A stretch of DNA of 64,000 nucleotides from the NCBI RefSeq assembly GCF_000467185.1, contig NZ_BATM01000020.1, positions 1 through 64,000 of the forward strand, written 5' to 3'. Each line of letters begins with the position of its first letter. Positions within the stretch are counted from its first letter, which is position 1. The notes beneath the pieces are model-generated. The model did not search any database. It worked only from the letters and a program-made list of their open reading frames with translations, and was not told where the DNA came from. The position numbers and the translations under genes are program-made. Positions 39,100-47,964 of this stretch are shown here, piece after piece. The DNA comes from Vibrio ezurae NBRC 102218 (GTDB lineage: Bacteria > Pseudomonadota > Gammaproteobacteria > Enterobacterales > Vibrionaceae).

Positions 39100-41015
39100 A
39101 TAGGAATTTAACTAGCATAAGGCTATCTCATATTGCCTCTCAACAAAGTGTTGGCAGCATAGCCTATTTAGAAAATGACTACACCGGAGTTATTGTTGAT
39201 ACTCGTCATTGGTTTGACGGTGGTGTGCCAGATCCAAAGAATGAACTCAAAAATATCAGTCGCATACAGCGTTGCCTTGAAATACCACAGCGTTTGTATT
39301 TGCCACCTACGGGGAATGAGGATAATGAAGGAGATATCGCCAAAGCGATTCCAGCAGTACTGTTCCCAAGCTATTTGCAATGCAAAGGGTGTGGTCGCTT
39401 AGACTTAAATCCTTGGGCCAATAACCCTCATAGATCCTCACAAAAGCCACGTTGCGCTATATGTAATGGGGTTATGGTTCAGGGTACATATTGTGTTGTA
39501 GACAACTTTGGTAATCTCGATGACGTTGATTGGAATTATCTTTGTCACTATTCCTACGATCTAAAGACAAAGACTTTGCTGAGACCGGAAGGACAGGCTG
39601 CCGAGTGTTATAAGTCGCACCACAAAGACAAGTTGCAGATTGAGTTTGAACGAGGTTATCAAAAAATATTTTGTTCCTGTTGTGGGAGCTCGGTTCAGTT
39701 TAATCCAGAAAAAAACGGCTTAAAACCCATGAAACCCCAGCCTTGGATCTTTGAAAAAATCGCACAAGAACCAGATGGGTTATCACGTAAAGGGGAAGTT
39801 GTTGAAATAAACCATCCAAGCGTTTACTCACCGGTTAAATGTGATGGGCTTGTTATTCCTCCTGAATCTAACAATGGCGAGACTAATACAAGTGCAAGCG
39901 ATGTGTTGAAGTATTCCGACGACTTGGATGATATTTTAAATGCGCCGAGTGACTTTTTACGAAACCGTAGAACTAGTCAGCTAGCAAAAAAACTCAACAT
40001 CACATTGGACGAAGTTCAAAAGGCATTGAGTGTCTATGAGCTTGGGGCAAATGAGCATGAAGTTGAAGAGCTTATTGGTACACCAGGCCAAATGAAAGAA
40101 GAGGAGTATGACGCATTAATAACAGAGCAATCTTTTTCTCCTTCAGCTGATTTCAAAACGCGTCACCTTACTCCTTTTTATGAAGACCTACAGTCTGGTT
40201 TGTCAGGTGAACTGCTCCCGGTAAGCCTCATCATTTCCAATTTGGTTAAAGTTGAGCGCCTCAGAAAGGTGCAGGTATTTAGTGGTTTTCTGCGGTCTCA
40301 AAGAGACCTGGATCCTGAAATGGGTCCTTCTACATCGAAAACGCAGGAAGACAAAGAGAAATTTGAACCTCAGCTAGTACAACCGAATATCGTTGGTGAT
40401 GCGGATTGGCTACCTGCGATCAATCTATATGGTGAGGGTATTTTCGTTACATTGAATCCATCTTGGTTAAAAAAATGGGTTTACCACGAGAAAATATCAA
40501 TCAGGATCAATGAGCTTGCCAATCATTATGAACAGTCAGAAAGCCAGATTTTGGTTGATGAACTAACTCCCGAATTCGTACTGCTTCACACTCTATCACA
40601 CCTTGTTATCAGAGAGCTGGAAGACAAGTGTGGTTACCCCGCATCGTCATTGTCGGAACGAATATACTCTTCCCGCGAAGCAGGTGCGAATGGCTTTTTA
40701 ATCTACACAGCTGTAGCAGATAAAAGTGGTTCGCTGGGAGGGTTAATGGAGTTGGCGGAACCAAAATTATTTTTAAATATCTTAGATAGTGCAATTAAGA
40801 GAGCACACTGGTGCACCCTAGATCCAGTGTGTTCAGACCATGGCGGTCAAGGAAGAGATGGCCTCAACAGAGCAGCCTGTCATGGCTGTACTCTTGTACC
40901 GGATACCAGTTGTGATTATGGCAACGTTTTCTTAGATCGATTATTGATTAAAGGAGACAAAGAGCAGGGTATTCCATCTTTAGTCGATTTTATAAGAGAG
41001 AATGTCAGTGAGTAA
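39096..41015 (+). CDS. drmB: DrmB-like DUF1998 protein
   Basis: This 639-residue partner of the DrmA helicase in DISARM has zinc-type cysteine pairs at about 95 (CKGCG), 120 (CAIC) and 193 (CSCC). A DUF1998 domain follows at about 490-610 with LLHTLSHLVIRELE and a His/Cys-rich end (CTLDPVCSDHGGQGRDG, CHGCTLVPDTSCDYGN). In DISARM, drmA and drmB are the invariant core. Here they are followed by helicase-like genes rather than drmC and a methylase. It overlaps its downstream neighbour by 14 bp. Confidence 0.82.
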   Translation: MNRNLTSIRLSHIASQQSVGSIAYLENDYTGVIVDTRHWFDGGVPDPKNELKNISRIQRCLEIPQRLYLPPTGNEDNEGDIAKAIPAVLFPSYLQCKGCGRLDLNPWANNPHRSSQKPRCAICNGVMVQGTYCVVDNFGNLDDVDWNYLCHYSYDLKTKTLLRPEGQAAECYKSHHKDKLQIEFERGYQKIFCSCCGSSVQFNPEKNGLKPMKPQPWIFEKIAQEPDGLSRKGEVVEINHPSVYSPVKCDGLVIPPESNNGETNTSASDVLKYSDDLDDILNAPSDFLRNRRTSQLAKKLNITLDEVQKALSVYELGANEHEVEELIGTPGQMKEEEYDALITEQSFSPSADFKTRHLTPFYEDLQSGLSGELLPVSLIISNLVKVERLRKVQVFSGFLRSQRDLDPEMGPSTSKTQEDKEKFEPQLVQPNIVGDADWLPAINLYGEGIFVTLNPSWLKKWVYHEKISIRINELANHYEQSESQILVDELTPEFVLLHTLSHLVIRELEDKCGYPASSLSERIYSSREAGANGFLIYTAVADKSGSLGGLMELAEPKLFLNILDSAIKRAHWCTLDPVCSDHGGQGRDGLNRAACHGCTLVPDTSCDYGNVFLDRLLIKGDKEQGIPSLVDFIRENVSE

Positions 41016-42171
41016 GAGAATTAACGAGTTACCTCAGCTGCACAACCTTACTAAGCAACAACAGAGGGTGTTGAGGCTTCCGTTAGAGGGTCAACATTTG
41101 GTAGTTGGAGCTCCAGGTACTGGTAAGTCAGTAGTAGCATTACATCGAATGAAAAAATATGAGGGCAAAGGGCGAATTCCTAAGGTACTGACATTCAATC
41201 ATGTATTGGCTTCACATACTTCCCAACTATCTGATTGTGATCTAACCACTGCGATGAGTTGGCTGTACAAAACTCAGTATGACCTAACAGCACAATATAT
41301 GCCTCAAAGGCCTCCTTCTCCGTCAGAAAAAAAGAAGCGAGAAGTTAACCCGGATTACGATCAGCTCAAGAATATTTTTTCAGCATATTATGGAAAGGTA
41401 CCGATTCAAGACTTAATCGTAGACGAGGGGCAAGATTTACCATCAGGATATTACGAGTCTTTGATGGAACTCGGCTTTGAAAACTTCTTTATTGTTGGAG
41501 ACCAAAACCAACAAATAACAGAAGACAATTCGAGCCGCAGAGATCTGGAAGAGGTGTTGGGGTTATCTTCTGATAGCGTGATTGAGCTAGAGGAGAACTT
41601 CAGAAACACAGGACCAATTGCTAGGTTATGTCAGCATTTTTACACCGATAGGGCTAGTCCATTACCGAAACTACCCGAGCGCCCTTCACTGTTAAAACCA
41701 ACTCTTTTAAACTATTCGACGGTTAATGCTTGTGCGGAAACTATCTTGAGAGCTGCTGATAGAGACAGTGGAAAACTGATAGGTGTCATCGTCGCTAGCG
41801 AGACTAAAAGGGAAGACTATTTTAAAAAGTTTTCTCAAATCGATATCCCTAGGGACAATGAAAAACCGATAATATCGACGTACTCTAGTAATCAAAAGCA
41901 GGGAAACGTGAATATAGATTTTTCGTCTGGTGGGATTGTTGTCTTATGCGATAAATCCGTTAAAGGCATTGAATTTGATGCTGTTTATGTCATCTTAGAT
42001 GGACTTCAGATCATTGGAGGAGACGAAGACGCGATGAGAAAGCGTTTGTACGTTATGACCTCTAGAGCCAAAGATGAGCTGTTCTTGATGCAAAGCGCTT
42101 TGTATCCCAACAAATCTGTTGAAGCATTGCTTCCCACTGATTCCAACATATTAGAAAGAGACTCAATTTAA
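41002..42171 (+). CDS. Short superfamily 1 (UvrD/Rep-like) ATPase
   Basis: This 389-residue cytoplasmic ATPase has a minimal SF1 helicase core. Walker A is GAPGTGKS near 36, Walker B LIVDEGQD near 139, motif III-like VGDQNQQI near 166 and motif IV-like EENFRNTGPI near 196. The C-terminal motifs KGIEFDAVYV (about 319) and YVMTSRAKDELFL (about 350) complete it. It is about half the size of UvrD and lacks the large 1B/2B insertions, so it may be a regulator or loader rather than a processive helicase. It overlaps both neighbours. Confidence 0.75.
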   Translation: MSVSKRINELPQLHNLTKQQQRVLRLPLEGQHLVVGAPGTGKSVVALHRMKKYEGKGRIPKVLTFNHVLASHTSQLSDCDLTTAMSWLYKTQYDLTAQYMPQRPPSPSEKKKREVNPDYDQLKNIFSAYYGKVPIQDLIVDEGQDLPSGYYESLMELGFENFFIVGDQNQQITEDNSSRRDLEEVLGLSSDSVIELEENFRNTGPIARLCQHFYTDRASPLPKLPERPSLLKPTLLNYSTVNACAETILRAADRDSGKLIGVIVASETKREDYFKKFSQIDIPRDNEKPIISTYSSNQKQGNVNIDFSSGGIVVLCDKSVKGIEFDAVYVILDGLQIIGGDEDAMRKRLYVMTSRAKDELFLMQSALYPNKSVEALLPTDSNILERDSI

Positions 42172-43694
42172 TGGCTAAGAAAGATTTTTATATACCAATT
42201 TGTGTTGATAATCTCGCTCAGTTTTTTGCTTTTGGTTTTATTACCCCTGCGAGTGTATTTCCTTTCAAAAATTATTGGTTTGATGAATTATCTCTTCATT
42301 CAAACGTCATACCTTTGTATGACAAGCCCACAGCTAAGCTTAAAATTCCCTTCACGGGTGTGCAAATGTCCAAAACGGAAGATAAGTATGCGAAGAGTGC
42401 GGTTGTAGTTATTTCAGTTGATGATACGGACTTACAGCGGAGTAGTTGTTCTACGTTCAGATATCTCCATGGCCTATTACCGACTTATTTAATCAATAAC
42501 ATTGTTTTTGAAGATAAGGAGGCTTTGGAACACTTTAAGGGCTTGACGTATAAAACGGGAAGAGTTTCGGAAGATTTACTCAATAGAGTTAAGCTTAAGG
42601 CAACGGGCTTTAAGGCGCTTTTTGAAAAGCCCAATCAAGATCCCTTGAACTTTGAAAAGGATGAATCAAATCTGGATGAAAGCAGTGAGTTTTCTCCATT
42701 AGATGACAAAGTACTTAGAAAAATGAGTGGTTACGGTGCAGTGGTTGCACTTTCGTATGTAATGGCAAAAAATAGTAGCCATGCAAACGAGGCGCATAAA
42801 GAACTTCTCAGCATTGAAAATAAAAATGATGACTCGCTATTGTCGATTAAACTCCTTAGATCATATTTACTTAAGGACACAGAGGAAGAGGCCTCAAAGA
42901 AAAAAATTCAGGATGATTTCTTCGATGCATTGATAGGATGCAATGACCAAGAAATGATCTTAGATAGACTGATTCCTTTTTTCGATATGAATGCAGAGGA
43001 CAGTGGGGCAGTCGAATTTTTGCAGGATTTGAAGGGCCGTGTACATGATATTCGAAAAGGAAAAAACACCAGTACGAAGTCAGAGCAAATGTCGAAATTT
43101 TCTTCAGTCGAGCGTGTCAGTCATTTTATAGACCAAACCGTTACTATGTTTTCTTTGCTTGATGAGACTGAAAAGCTTTTTACCCAACCAATTGTGACGG
43201 TTAACGACGAGGGTTATTTGAATATAGCTGTAGCATATGGATTGCGGGATAAGTTTTATGATCTACCAAGAAGTGTTAGACAAATAACGGGGCTTGAGAC
43301 GTTAGTTATTGCATCCATGTATTCTTTTTACCAGAGTACAACAGGGAATAAAACGCAGGACAATAGTGTAAAACTTGACGCAATACCTACGTTCATAGAT
43401 ATATTATCTGATTCAGATACACCTCAATTGCGTGTTGCTTTGTCTAATAAATTTTCCTTGGTTCTTCAAGATGACAGAATATCTGTGAATATTGATAAGC
43501 ACAGTTATGTACCGGAATACCCAGAAGCATTTATTAAGGTTTTTTCTTCAGAAACTACCGAGTTCTCAGAAAGGATGATTAGTCAAAAAGCATTTGAAGA
43601 TATTGACTTTAATAACATATTGTCGCTTTATGAAGAAGAAAAATCGCTAGTTAAGCAACGCAAGAAATTTGCTAGTCAGTTGAAAAAACTATGA
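42171..43694 (+). CDS. Hypothetical protein in the DrmAB operon
   Basis: I do not recognise this 507-residue protein. It appears soluble, with an aromatic-rich N-terminus (FYIPICVDNLAQFFAFGF), a long charged helical middle and no evident catalytic motif. Its coding sequence overlaps the upstream gene by one base and the downstream gene by four, so it is part of the same translation-coupled operon. It may be an adaptor or sensor between the two flanking helicase-like proteins; that is only inference. Confidence 0.7.
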   Translation: MAKKDFYIPICVDNLAQFFAFGFITPASVFPFKNYWFDELSLHSNVIPLYDKPTAKLKIPFTGVQMSKTEDKYAKSAVVVISVDDTDLQRSSCSTFRYLHGLLPTYLINNIVFEDKEALEHFKGLTYKTGRVSEDLLNRVKLKATGFKALFEKPNQDPLNFEKDESNLDESSEFSPLDDKVLRKMSGYGAVVALSYVMAKNSSHANEAHKELLSIENKNDDSLLSIKLLRSYLLKDTEEEASKKKIQDDFFDALIGCNDQEMILDRLIPFFDMNAEDSGAVEFLQDLKGRVHDIRKGKNTSTKSEQMSKFSSVERVSHFIDQTVTMFSLLDETEKLFTQPIVTVNDEGYLNIAVAYGLRDKFYDLPRSVRQITGLETLVIASMYSFYQSTTGNKTQDNSVKLDAIPTFIDILSDSDTPQLRVALSNKFSLVLQDDRISVNIDKHSYVPEYPEAFIKVFSSETTEFSERMISQKAFEDIDFNNILSLYEEEKSLVKQRKKFASQLKKL

Positions 43695-45577
43695 GATTAA
43701 GCCCCCCGCAACCATATAATAACGACAGCTATGCAGAGCTGCAGATATTTGATGCGTTTCGCAGTGTTGAAATGTCGGATGCCATTTGCTTTAACTCTCT
43801 TCATTTGGTTTCACACCGTGAAAAGAAGATGAGTGAAATTGACTTTGTATTGGTTTGCCACAAAGGTATCTTTGTATTTGAGGTTAAAGGTGGGCGAGTT
43901 TTTCAAAAAAGTGGGAAGTGGTACTCAAGATCAAAGCAAAAGAGTCATTCAATTGAAAATCCATTTAACCAAGCTAGAAGTGCCCTGTTTTCATTAGTTG
44001 ATTCATTGAAATTGGAAAAAATTCTCTCACCGCGTGTTCCCATAGGGTACGGAGTTCTCTTACCTAATACAGTATCATCGGGTACTTCAGTGGAATATGA
44101 CGCTTTGATGTCGGGTAGTAAGACTGCGCTAAAAGGATTTAGTTCTTGGTTAGAAAACTTTATTCAATTCTGGGTTAACAAAGTAAAAGCACCAACGACA
44201 TTAAGCTCTGAAGATATTACAAAGATTGCCAACTACTTGAGACCAAATTCTTTAGTAAGTGATAAGCCTCTTTCTAGTTTTGAAAAACTCAATGGTTTAC
44301 AACAGCAAGTGATCACTGCTTTTGAATACGATAAGCGAGTTATTTGTGATGGAGCAGCTGGCACGGGCAAGACCTTGTTAGTTGAAGTGATTGCGAAGGA
44401 GTGTATAAGCGACGATAAGAAACTGCTTGTGTTGTGTGAGTCTAAGTGGCTAAAGGGACGGCTAAAAACAAGACTACATAGCACTAATATCGTAGTGGCA
44501 ACTATTGATAGCCTGCAAGTTGATTCTCGCAGAGCATTTATATCTCAATACGATGTGGTGATAGTAGACGAAGCTCAGGATTTATATCGGCTAGACAAGA
44601 TTAACCTGTTGGATAAGTACATCAATGGTGGCTTAGATAAAGGTAAATGGATATTTTTCCAAGATTTAGCTAATCAAAGTGTTTTTTTTTCAACTCCAGA
44701 AACGGAAGCAATTGAAAAAATAAAAAATGCAAGCGATGTAAGCTTGTCACTAGATACCGCATACAGATATTCGAGAACAACGTTAAATTACATATCTGAC
44801 TTGTTAGGAAAAGATAAATTACCGACGAAGAAAGTTAATGGGCCTGAAGTAGAACTGTTTGCTTCTGACGACGAAGATTCAGAAAGAAAAAATATAGAGA
44901 CAATTATCTATAAAGTTCTTAGCTTGGGATATAGGCACTCTGATATAACTTTATTGTCTGATAATCTTTTTATTGAGAGTGTCGTTTCACAGCTTCCAAA
45001 AAGTTTACTAACAAGTGTTATCCAAGTGGATGACTTTAATGTTCGGACATTTCCTTTAGGTGGAATTAGTTTTTCGGAACTTGAACATTTTAAGGGTTTA
45101 GAGAATAAGGTGGTCATTCTCGTAGACTTCAGCAAAAAGTGCTTGGACAATACTCCAAAGGCTTACGTGGCTATGACAAGAGCATCAGAGCGTCTGTTTA
45201 TCGCATGGACTTCAGATGAGCAAACAACTTATATCAATGTAACTCAGCCTACCGAAGTCAGCGTACTTGATGAAACCTCTGAAACTACACTAGCGCCTGG
45301 ATGGAAAGAAGTACTTGAAACTACTCTTTTGGAGGAGGAATGTGAGACTTTTATTGCGAAAAAACTGTTACCACCAATCTGTGGTTATGAACTCATAGTG
45401 GATGAGATGGTCGTATCTGATGCTGAACTCGCATGGCCGAAAGTGCATCTTTGTATATTTAGTGACGAAACAGAGCACAAAGATATCGAAAAATTTAAAT
45501 CAGAGGGGTGGCGTTGTTACCAGACTCCTCTTACTGATGATGAACTGGATGAAGTTTCAAAGATTATATCGATCTAG
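43691..45577 (+). CDS. NERD-domain protein fused to a superfamily 1 helicase-like ATPase
   Basis: This 628-residue protein begins with a NERD nuclease-related domain (about 15-115): SEIDFVLVCHKGIFVFEVKG with the D...EVK core, then a W and an NPFNQA segment. The SF1 ATPase follows with Walker A GAAGTGKT near 221, Walker B VIVDEAQD near 291, FKGLENKVVI near 467 and VAMTRASERL near 492. The usual QxxR-type motif is altered to TAYRYS. The design joins a possible nuclease active site with an ATP-driven motor, making it the most likely DNA-cutting effector of this operon. It is separated from the next gene by 81 bp. Confidence 0.78.
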   Translation: MRLSPPQPYNNDSYAELQIFDAFRSVEMSDAICFNSLHLVSHREKKMSEIDFVLVCHKGIFVFEVKGGRVFQKSGKWYSRSKQKSHSIENPFNQARSALFSLVDSLKLEKILSPRVPIGYGVLLPNTVSSGTSVEYDALMSGSKTALKGFSSWLENFIQFWVNKVKAPTTLSSEDITKIANYLRPNSLVSDKPLSSFEKLNGLQQQVITAFEYDKRVICDGAAGTGKTLLVEVIAKECISDDKKLLVLCESKWLKGRLKTRLHSTNIVVATIDSLQVDSRRAFISQYDVVIVDEAQDLYRLDKINLLDKYINGGLDKGKWIFFQDLANQSVFFSTPETEAIEKIKNASDVSLSLDTAYRYSRTTLNYISDLLGKDKLPTKKVNGPEVELFASDDEDSERKNIETIIYKVLSLGYRHSDITLLSDNLFIESVVSQLPKSLLTSVIQVDDFNVRTFPLGGISFSELEHFKGLENKVVILVDFSKKCLDNTPKAYVAMTRASERLFIAWTSDEQTTYINVTQPTEVSVLDETSETTLAPGWKEVLETTLLEEECETFIAKKLLPPICGYELIVDEMVVSDAELAWPKVHLCIFSDETEHKDIEKFKSEGWRCYQTPLTDDELDEVSKIISI

Positions 45578-45658
45578 AGAGCGTAAAGGTGTGGGTTTGC
45601 GATCTAATTTCATGTACGGTCAAAGTGCTTTCAATGATTTATAAGAAGGATTTGCTCA

Positions 45659-47806
45659 ATGGAACGAGCTCAGATAGCTATTTCTGAAACATTTTTTAGC
45701 TCTTTTGCTAAGTTGCCAAAACAACAGCAGAAGAAAGTTATGGAGTTTGTAACTAAGTTCAAACTCAATCCCTTCTCTCCTGGTATAAACCTAGAAAAAA
45801 TCCAAGATAGTCGCAGTGAAGGAATTAGGTCTGCTCGAATAGATCAAACTTATCGAGGAATACTTTTCAAGCCTCAGTCTGGCAATATGTTCATGTTACT
45901 TTGGGTGGATCATCACGATGATGCGTATGACTGGGCGAAGCGACATAACTGTGAGATACATCCATCAACAGGTGCAATTCAAATTATAGATACTCAATAC
46001 ATTGAGCAATATAGTGAGCCAACACCTGTCACCACGTCATTTGATAAGGCTGAATCAAGCAACGATAAATACGTACCACTTTTTGCAGACTATTCAAGAA
46101 AACAGATTCTTGATTTGGGTGTTCCTAGTTCTTTTCTTGACCAAGTACTTTGCTTAACTGGCGTTGAAGAACTTGAGCAACTTGAATATGTGCTACCTGC
46201 GGATGCTTGGGAGCCTCTCTATTTGTTGGCCGCTGGCTCAGAATATGACGAGTTGTTGTCTGAACTGCAAGGAGAAAAATTGCAAGAAGGCGAAGTTGAT
46301 ATTAGCGACTTTGGTACTGCACTGAAGCGAAATACGAGTAAGCGCAAGTTTGTTCTGATTGATGATGATGCTGAGTTGGAACAAATGCTAAGTGCCCCTC
46401 TAGATAAATGGCGTGTATTTCTACATCCAAGCCAAAGATACTTAGTTGAGAAACACTGGAGTGGTCCGGTTCGGGTTACCGGGGGAGCAGGTACAGGCAA
46501 GACGGTGGTAGCTATTCATCGCGCTAAATGGTTAGCAGAGCAACTTCCTTCAAATTCAAATAGAAAAATACTTTTTACAACGTTCACTAAAAACCTCGTG
46601 GCTGATATTGAAGTCAATTTGAGGAAAATATGTAGCACTGATTCTTTGAAGAAGATCGAAGTAGTAAACATAGATAAGTGGATACACCAATTTCTGAAAC
46701 GTCATAACTATAGCTACCAAATTGTTTATGAGGGGGACAGGAAGCGAAAGCATTGTTGGAAGAATGCTCTTAATCAGAAAGATGAGACCTTGGGTTTGTC
46801 AGATCAATTTTATGAGGAAGAGTGGCGCTCTATTGTGCAGGAACAAGGGATAAACAGTGCAAAAGAATACGCAAGAGCTAGACGAATAGGCCGCGGAACC
46901 GCGCTTACAAGACCAGAAAGAATGAAAGTCTGGGTAGTTTTTGAGGAATTCAGAAACCAGCTTAATTACTTTAATTTGAAGGAGATATCCGACGCAATGT
47001 TGGATGCGGCTAGCATTATAGAGAATAAAGAAATTTCAATGCCTTATGCGTCCGTAATTGTCGATGAGTCTCAAGACATGGGAAATCAAGTTTTTTCGTT
47101 GCTTAGAAAAATAGTAACTGAAGGTATAGACGATATGTTTATCGTTGGTGATGGGAATCAGCGTATTTATAATCGAAAAGTAGTTTTAAGTCACTGTGGA
47201 ATTAAAGTGGTTGGTCGGAGCCGCAAGCTAAAGCTCAACTACCGAACTACTGAGGAAACTCGTCGATTTGCAAGTGCAGTTATGCAGGGAACTAATGCCG
47301 ATGATTTAGATGATGGTTTAGATAGTAAAGGGGATTACATTTCACTACTGCATGGCGAAAAGCCCGTTATTCAACATTTTGAAAATTTAGATGAAGAACG
47401 TGGAGCGCTAATAAATAACATCAAAGCTTTAGTTGATGAGGGTGTTTCTCCCAGAGATATCTGCATTGTTGCGAGGACAGAAACTGTAAAGTCAAGTTAC
47501 TTGAGCGCCATGGAAAGTGAAGGACTACAAGTTTACCCTGTTAGTCGTAATGGAGCTGAAGACATCTCTAAGCCAGGTATTCGGGTAGCGACAATGCACC
47601 GTATCAAGGGCTTAGAATTTCAATATGTGATGATTGTAGGCGTTAATGAGGGGCAGGTGCCTTTGGTTTATGCTTCGTCAAATGACCCAATAGAACAAAG
47701 AGCGTTAGATTTTAGCGAAAGAGCTTTGTTTCATGTTGCTTCTACTCGAGCAATTAAGCAACTTTTCGTCTCATCCCATGGGGCCAAAAGCTCTTACCTG
47801 CTTTAA
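45659..47806 (+). CDS. RelE-like toxin-fold domain fused to a UvrD-like helicase
   Basis: This 715-residue protein starts with a segment of about 105 residues resembling RelE/ParE-family toxins (FSSFAKLPKQQQKKVMEFVTKF, then RSARIDQTYRGILFKPQ and MLLWVDHHDDAYDWAKRH). A complete SF1 helicase follows: GGAGTGKT near 274, VIVDESQDM near 467, GDGNQRIY near 498, LNYRTTEETR near 525, HRIKGLEFQYV near 647 and ASTRAIKQLFV near 692. A ribosome-binding site AAGAAGGA precedes the ATG. No antitoxin gene is adjacent, so the RelE-like fold may act as a ribosome, RNA or DNA reader rather than a free toxin. It is the last gene before the IS element. Confidence 0.78.
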   Translation: MERAQIAISETFFSSFAKLPKQQQKKVMEFVTKFKLNPFSPGINLEKIQDSRSEGIRSARIDQTYRGILFKPQSGNMFMLLWVDHHDDAYDWAKRHNCEIHPSTGAIQIIDTQYIEQYSEPTPVTTSFDKAESSNDKYVPLFADYSRKQILDLGVPSSFLDQVLCLTGVEELEQLEYVLPADAWEPLYLLAAGSEYDELLSELQGEKLQEGEVDISDFGTALKRNTSKRKFVLIDDDAELEQMLSAPLDKWRVFLHPSQRYLVEKHWSGPVRVTGGAGTGKTVVAIHRAKWLAEQLPSNSNRKILFTTFTKNLVADIEVNLRKICSTDSLKKIEVVNIDKWIHQFLKRHNYSYQIVYEGDRKRKHCWKNALNQKDETLGLSDQFYEEEWRSIVQEQGINSAKEYARARRIGRGTALTRPERMKVWVVFEEFRNQLNYFNLKEISDAMLDAASIIENKEISMPYASVIVDESQDMGNQVFSLLRKIVTEGIDDMFIVGDGNQRIYNRKVVLSHCGIKVVGRSRKLKLNYRTTEETRRFASAVMQGTNADDLDDGLDSKGDYISLLHGEKPVIQHFENLDEERGALINNIKALVDEGVSPRDICIVARTETVKSSYLSAMESEGLQVYPVSRNGAEDISKPGIRVATMHRIKGLEFQYVMIVGVNEGQVPLVYASSNDPIEQRALDFSERALFHVASTRAIKQLFVSSHGAKSSYLL

Positions 47807-47936
47807 TTTCAACTGCAACATTCGGATTACTTTTGTATTTTGGATAAGTAGATGCTCTTTTATAAGCTTGTAAAAGAATGATTTCTGATTTTACTTGTTA
47901 TAGTAATAGTGTATGAAATATGAGAGTGAACGTATG

Positions 47937-47958
47937 CGCCCCATGAACCCACGGGGCG
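47937..47958 (-). terminator. Hairpin at the left end of the IS, after tnpC
   Basis: A 6-bp GC stem (CGCCCC 47937-47942 with GGGGCG 47953-47958) lies just beyond the tnpC stop codon and inside the IS end. It may insulate the element or terminate tnpC transcription. No T-run is present. Confidence 0.35.
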
Positions 47959-47964
47959 ATATTA

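Noticed and set aside
45402..45644. Small open frame between the NERD and RelE-like helicase genes
   Set aside because: Most of it overlaps the end of the NERD-helicase gene in another frame, and it has no start signal of its own, so an antitoxin gene here is not supported.
35989..47806. Complete classical DISARM
   Set aside because: drmA- and drmB-like genes are present, but no drmC phospholipase-D gene, SNF2-type drmD or DNA methyltransferase follows. The only methyltransferase in the island is hsdM.
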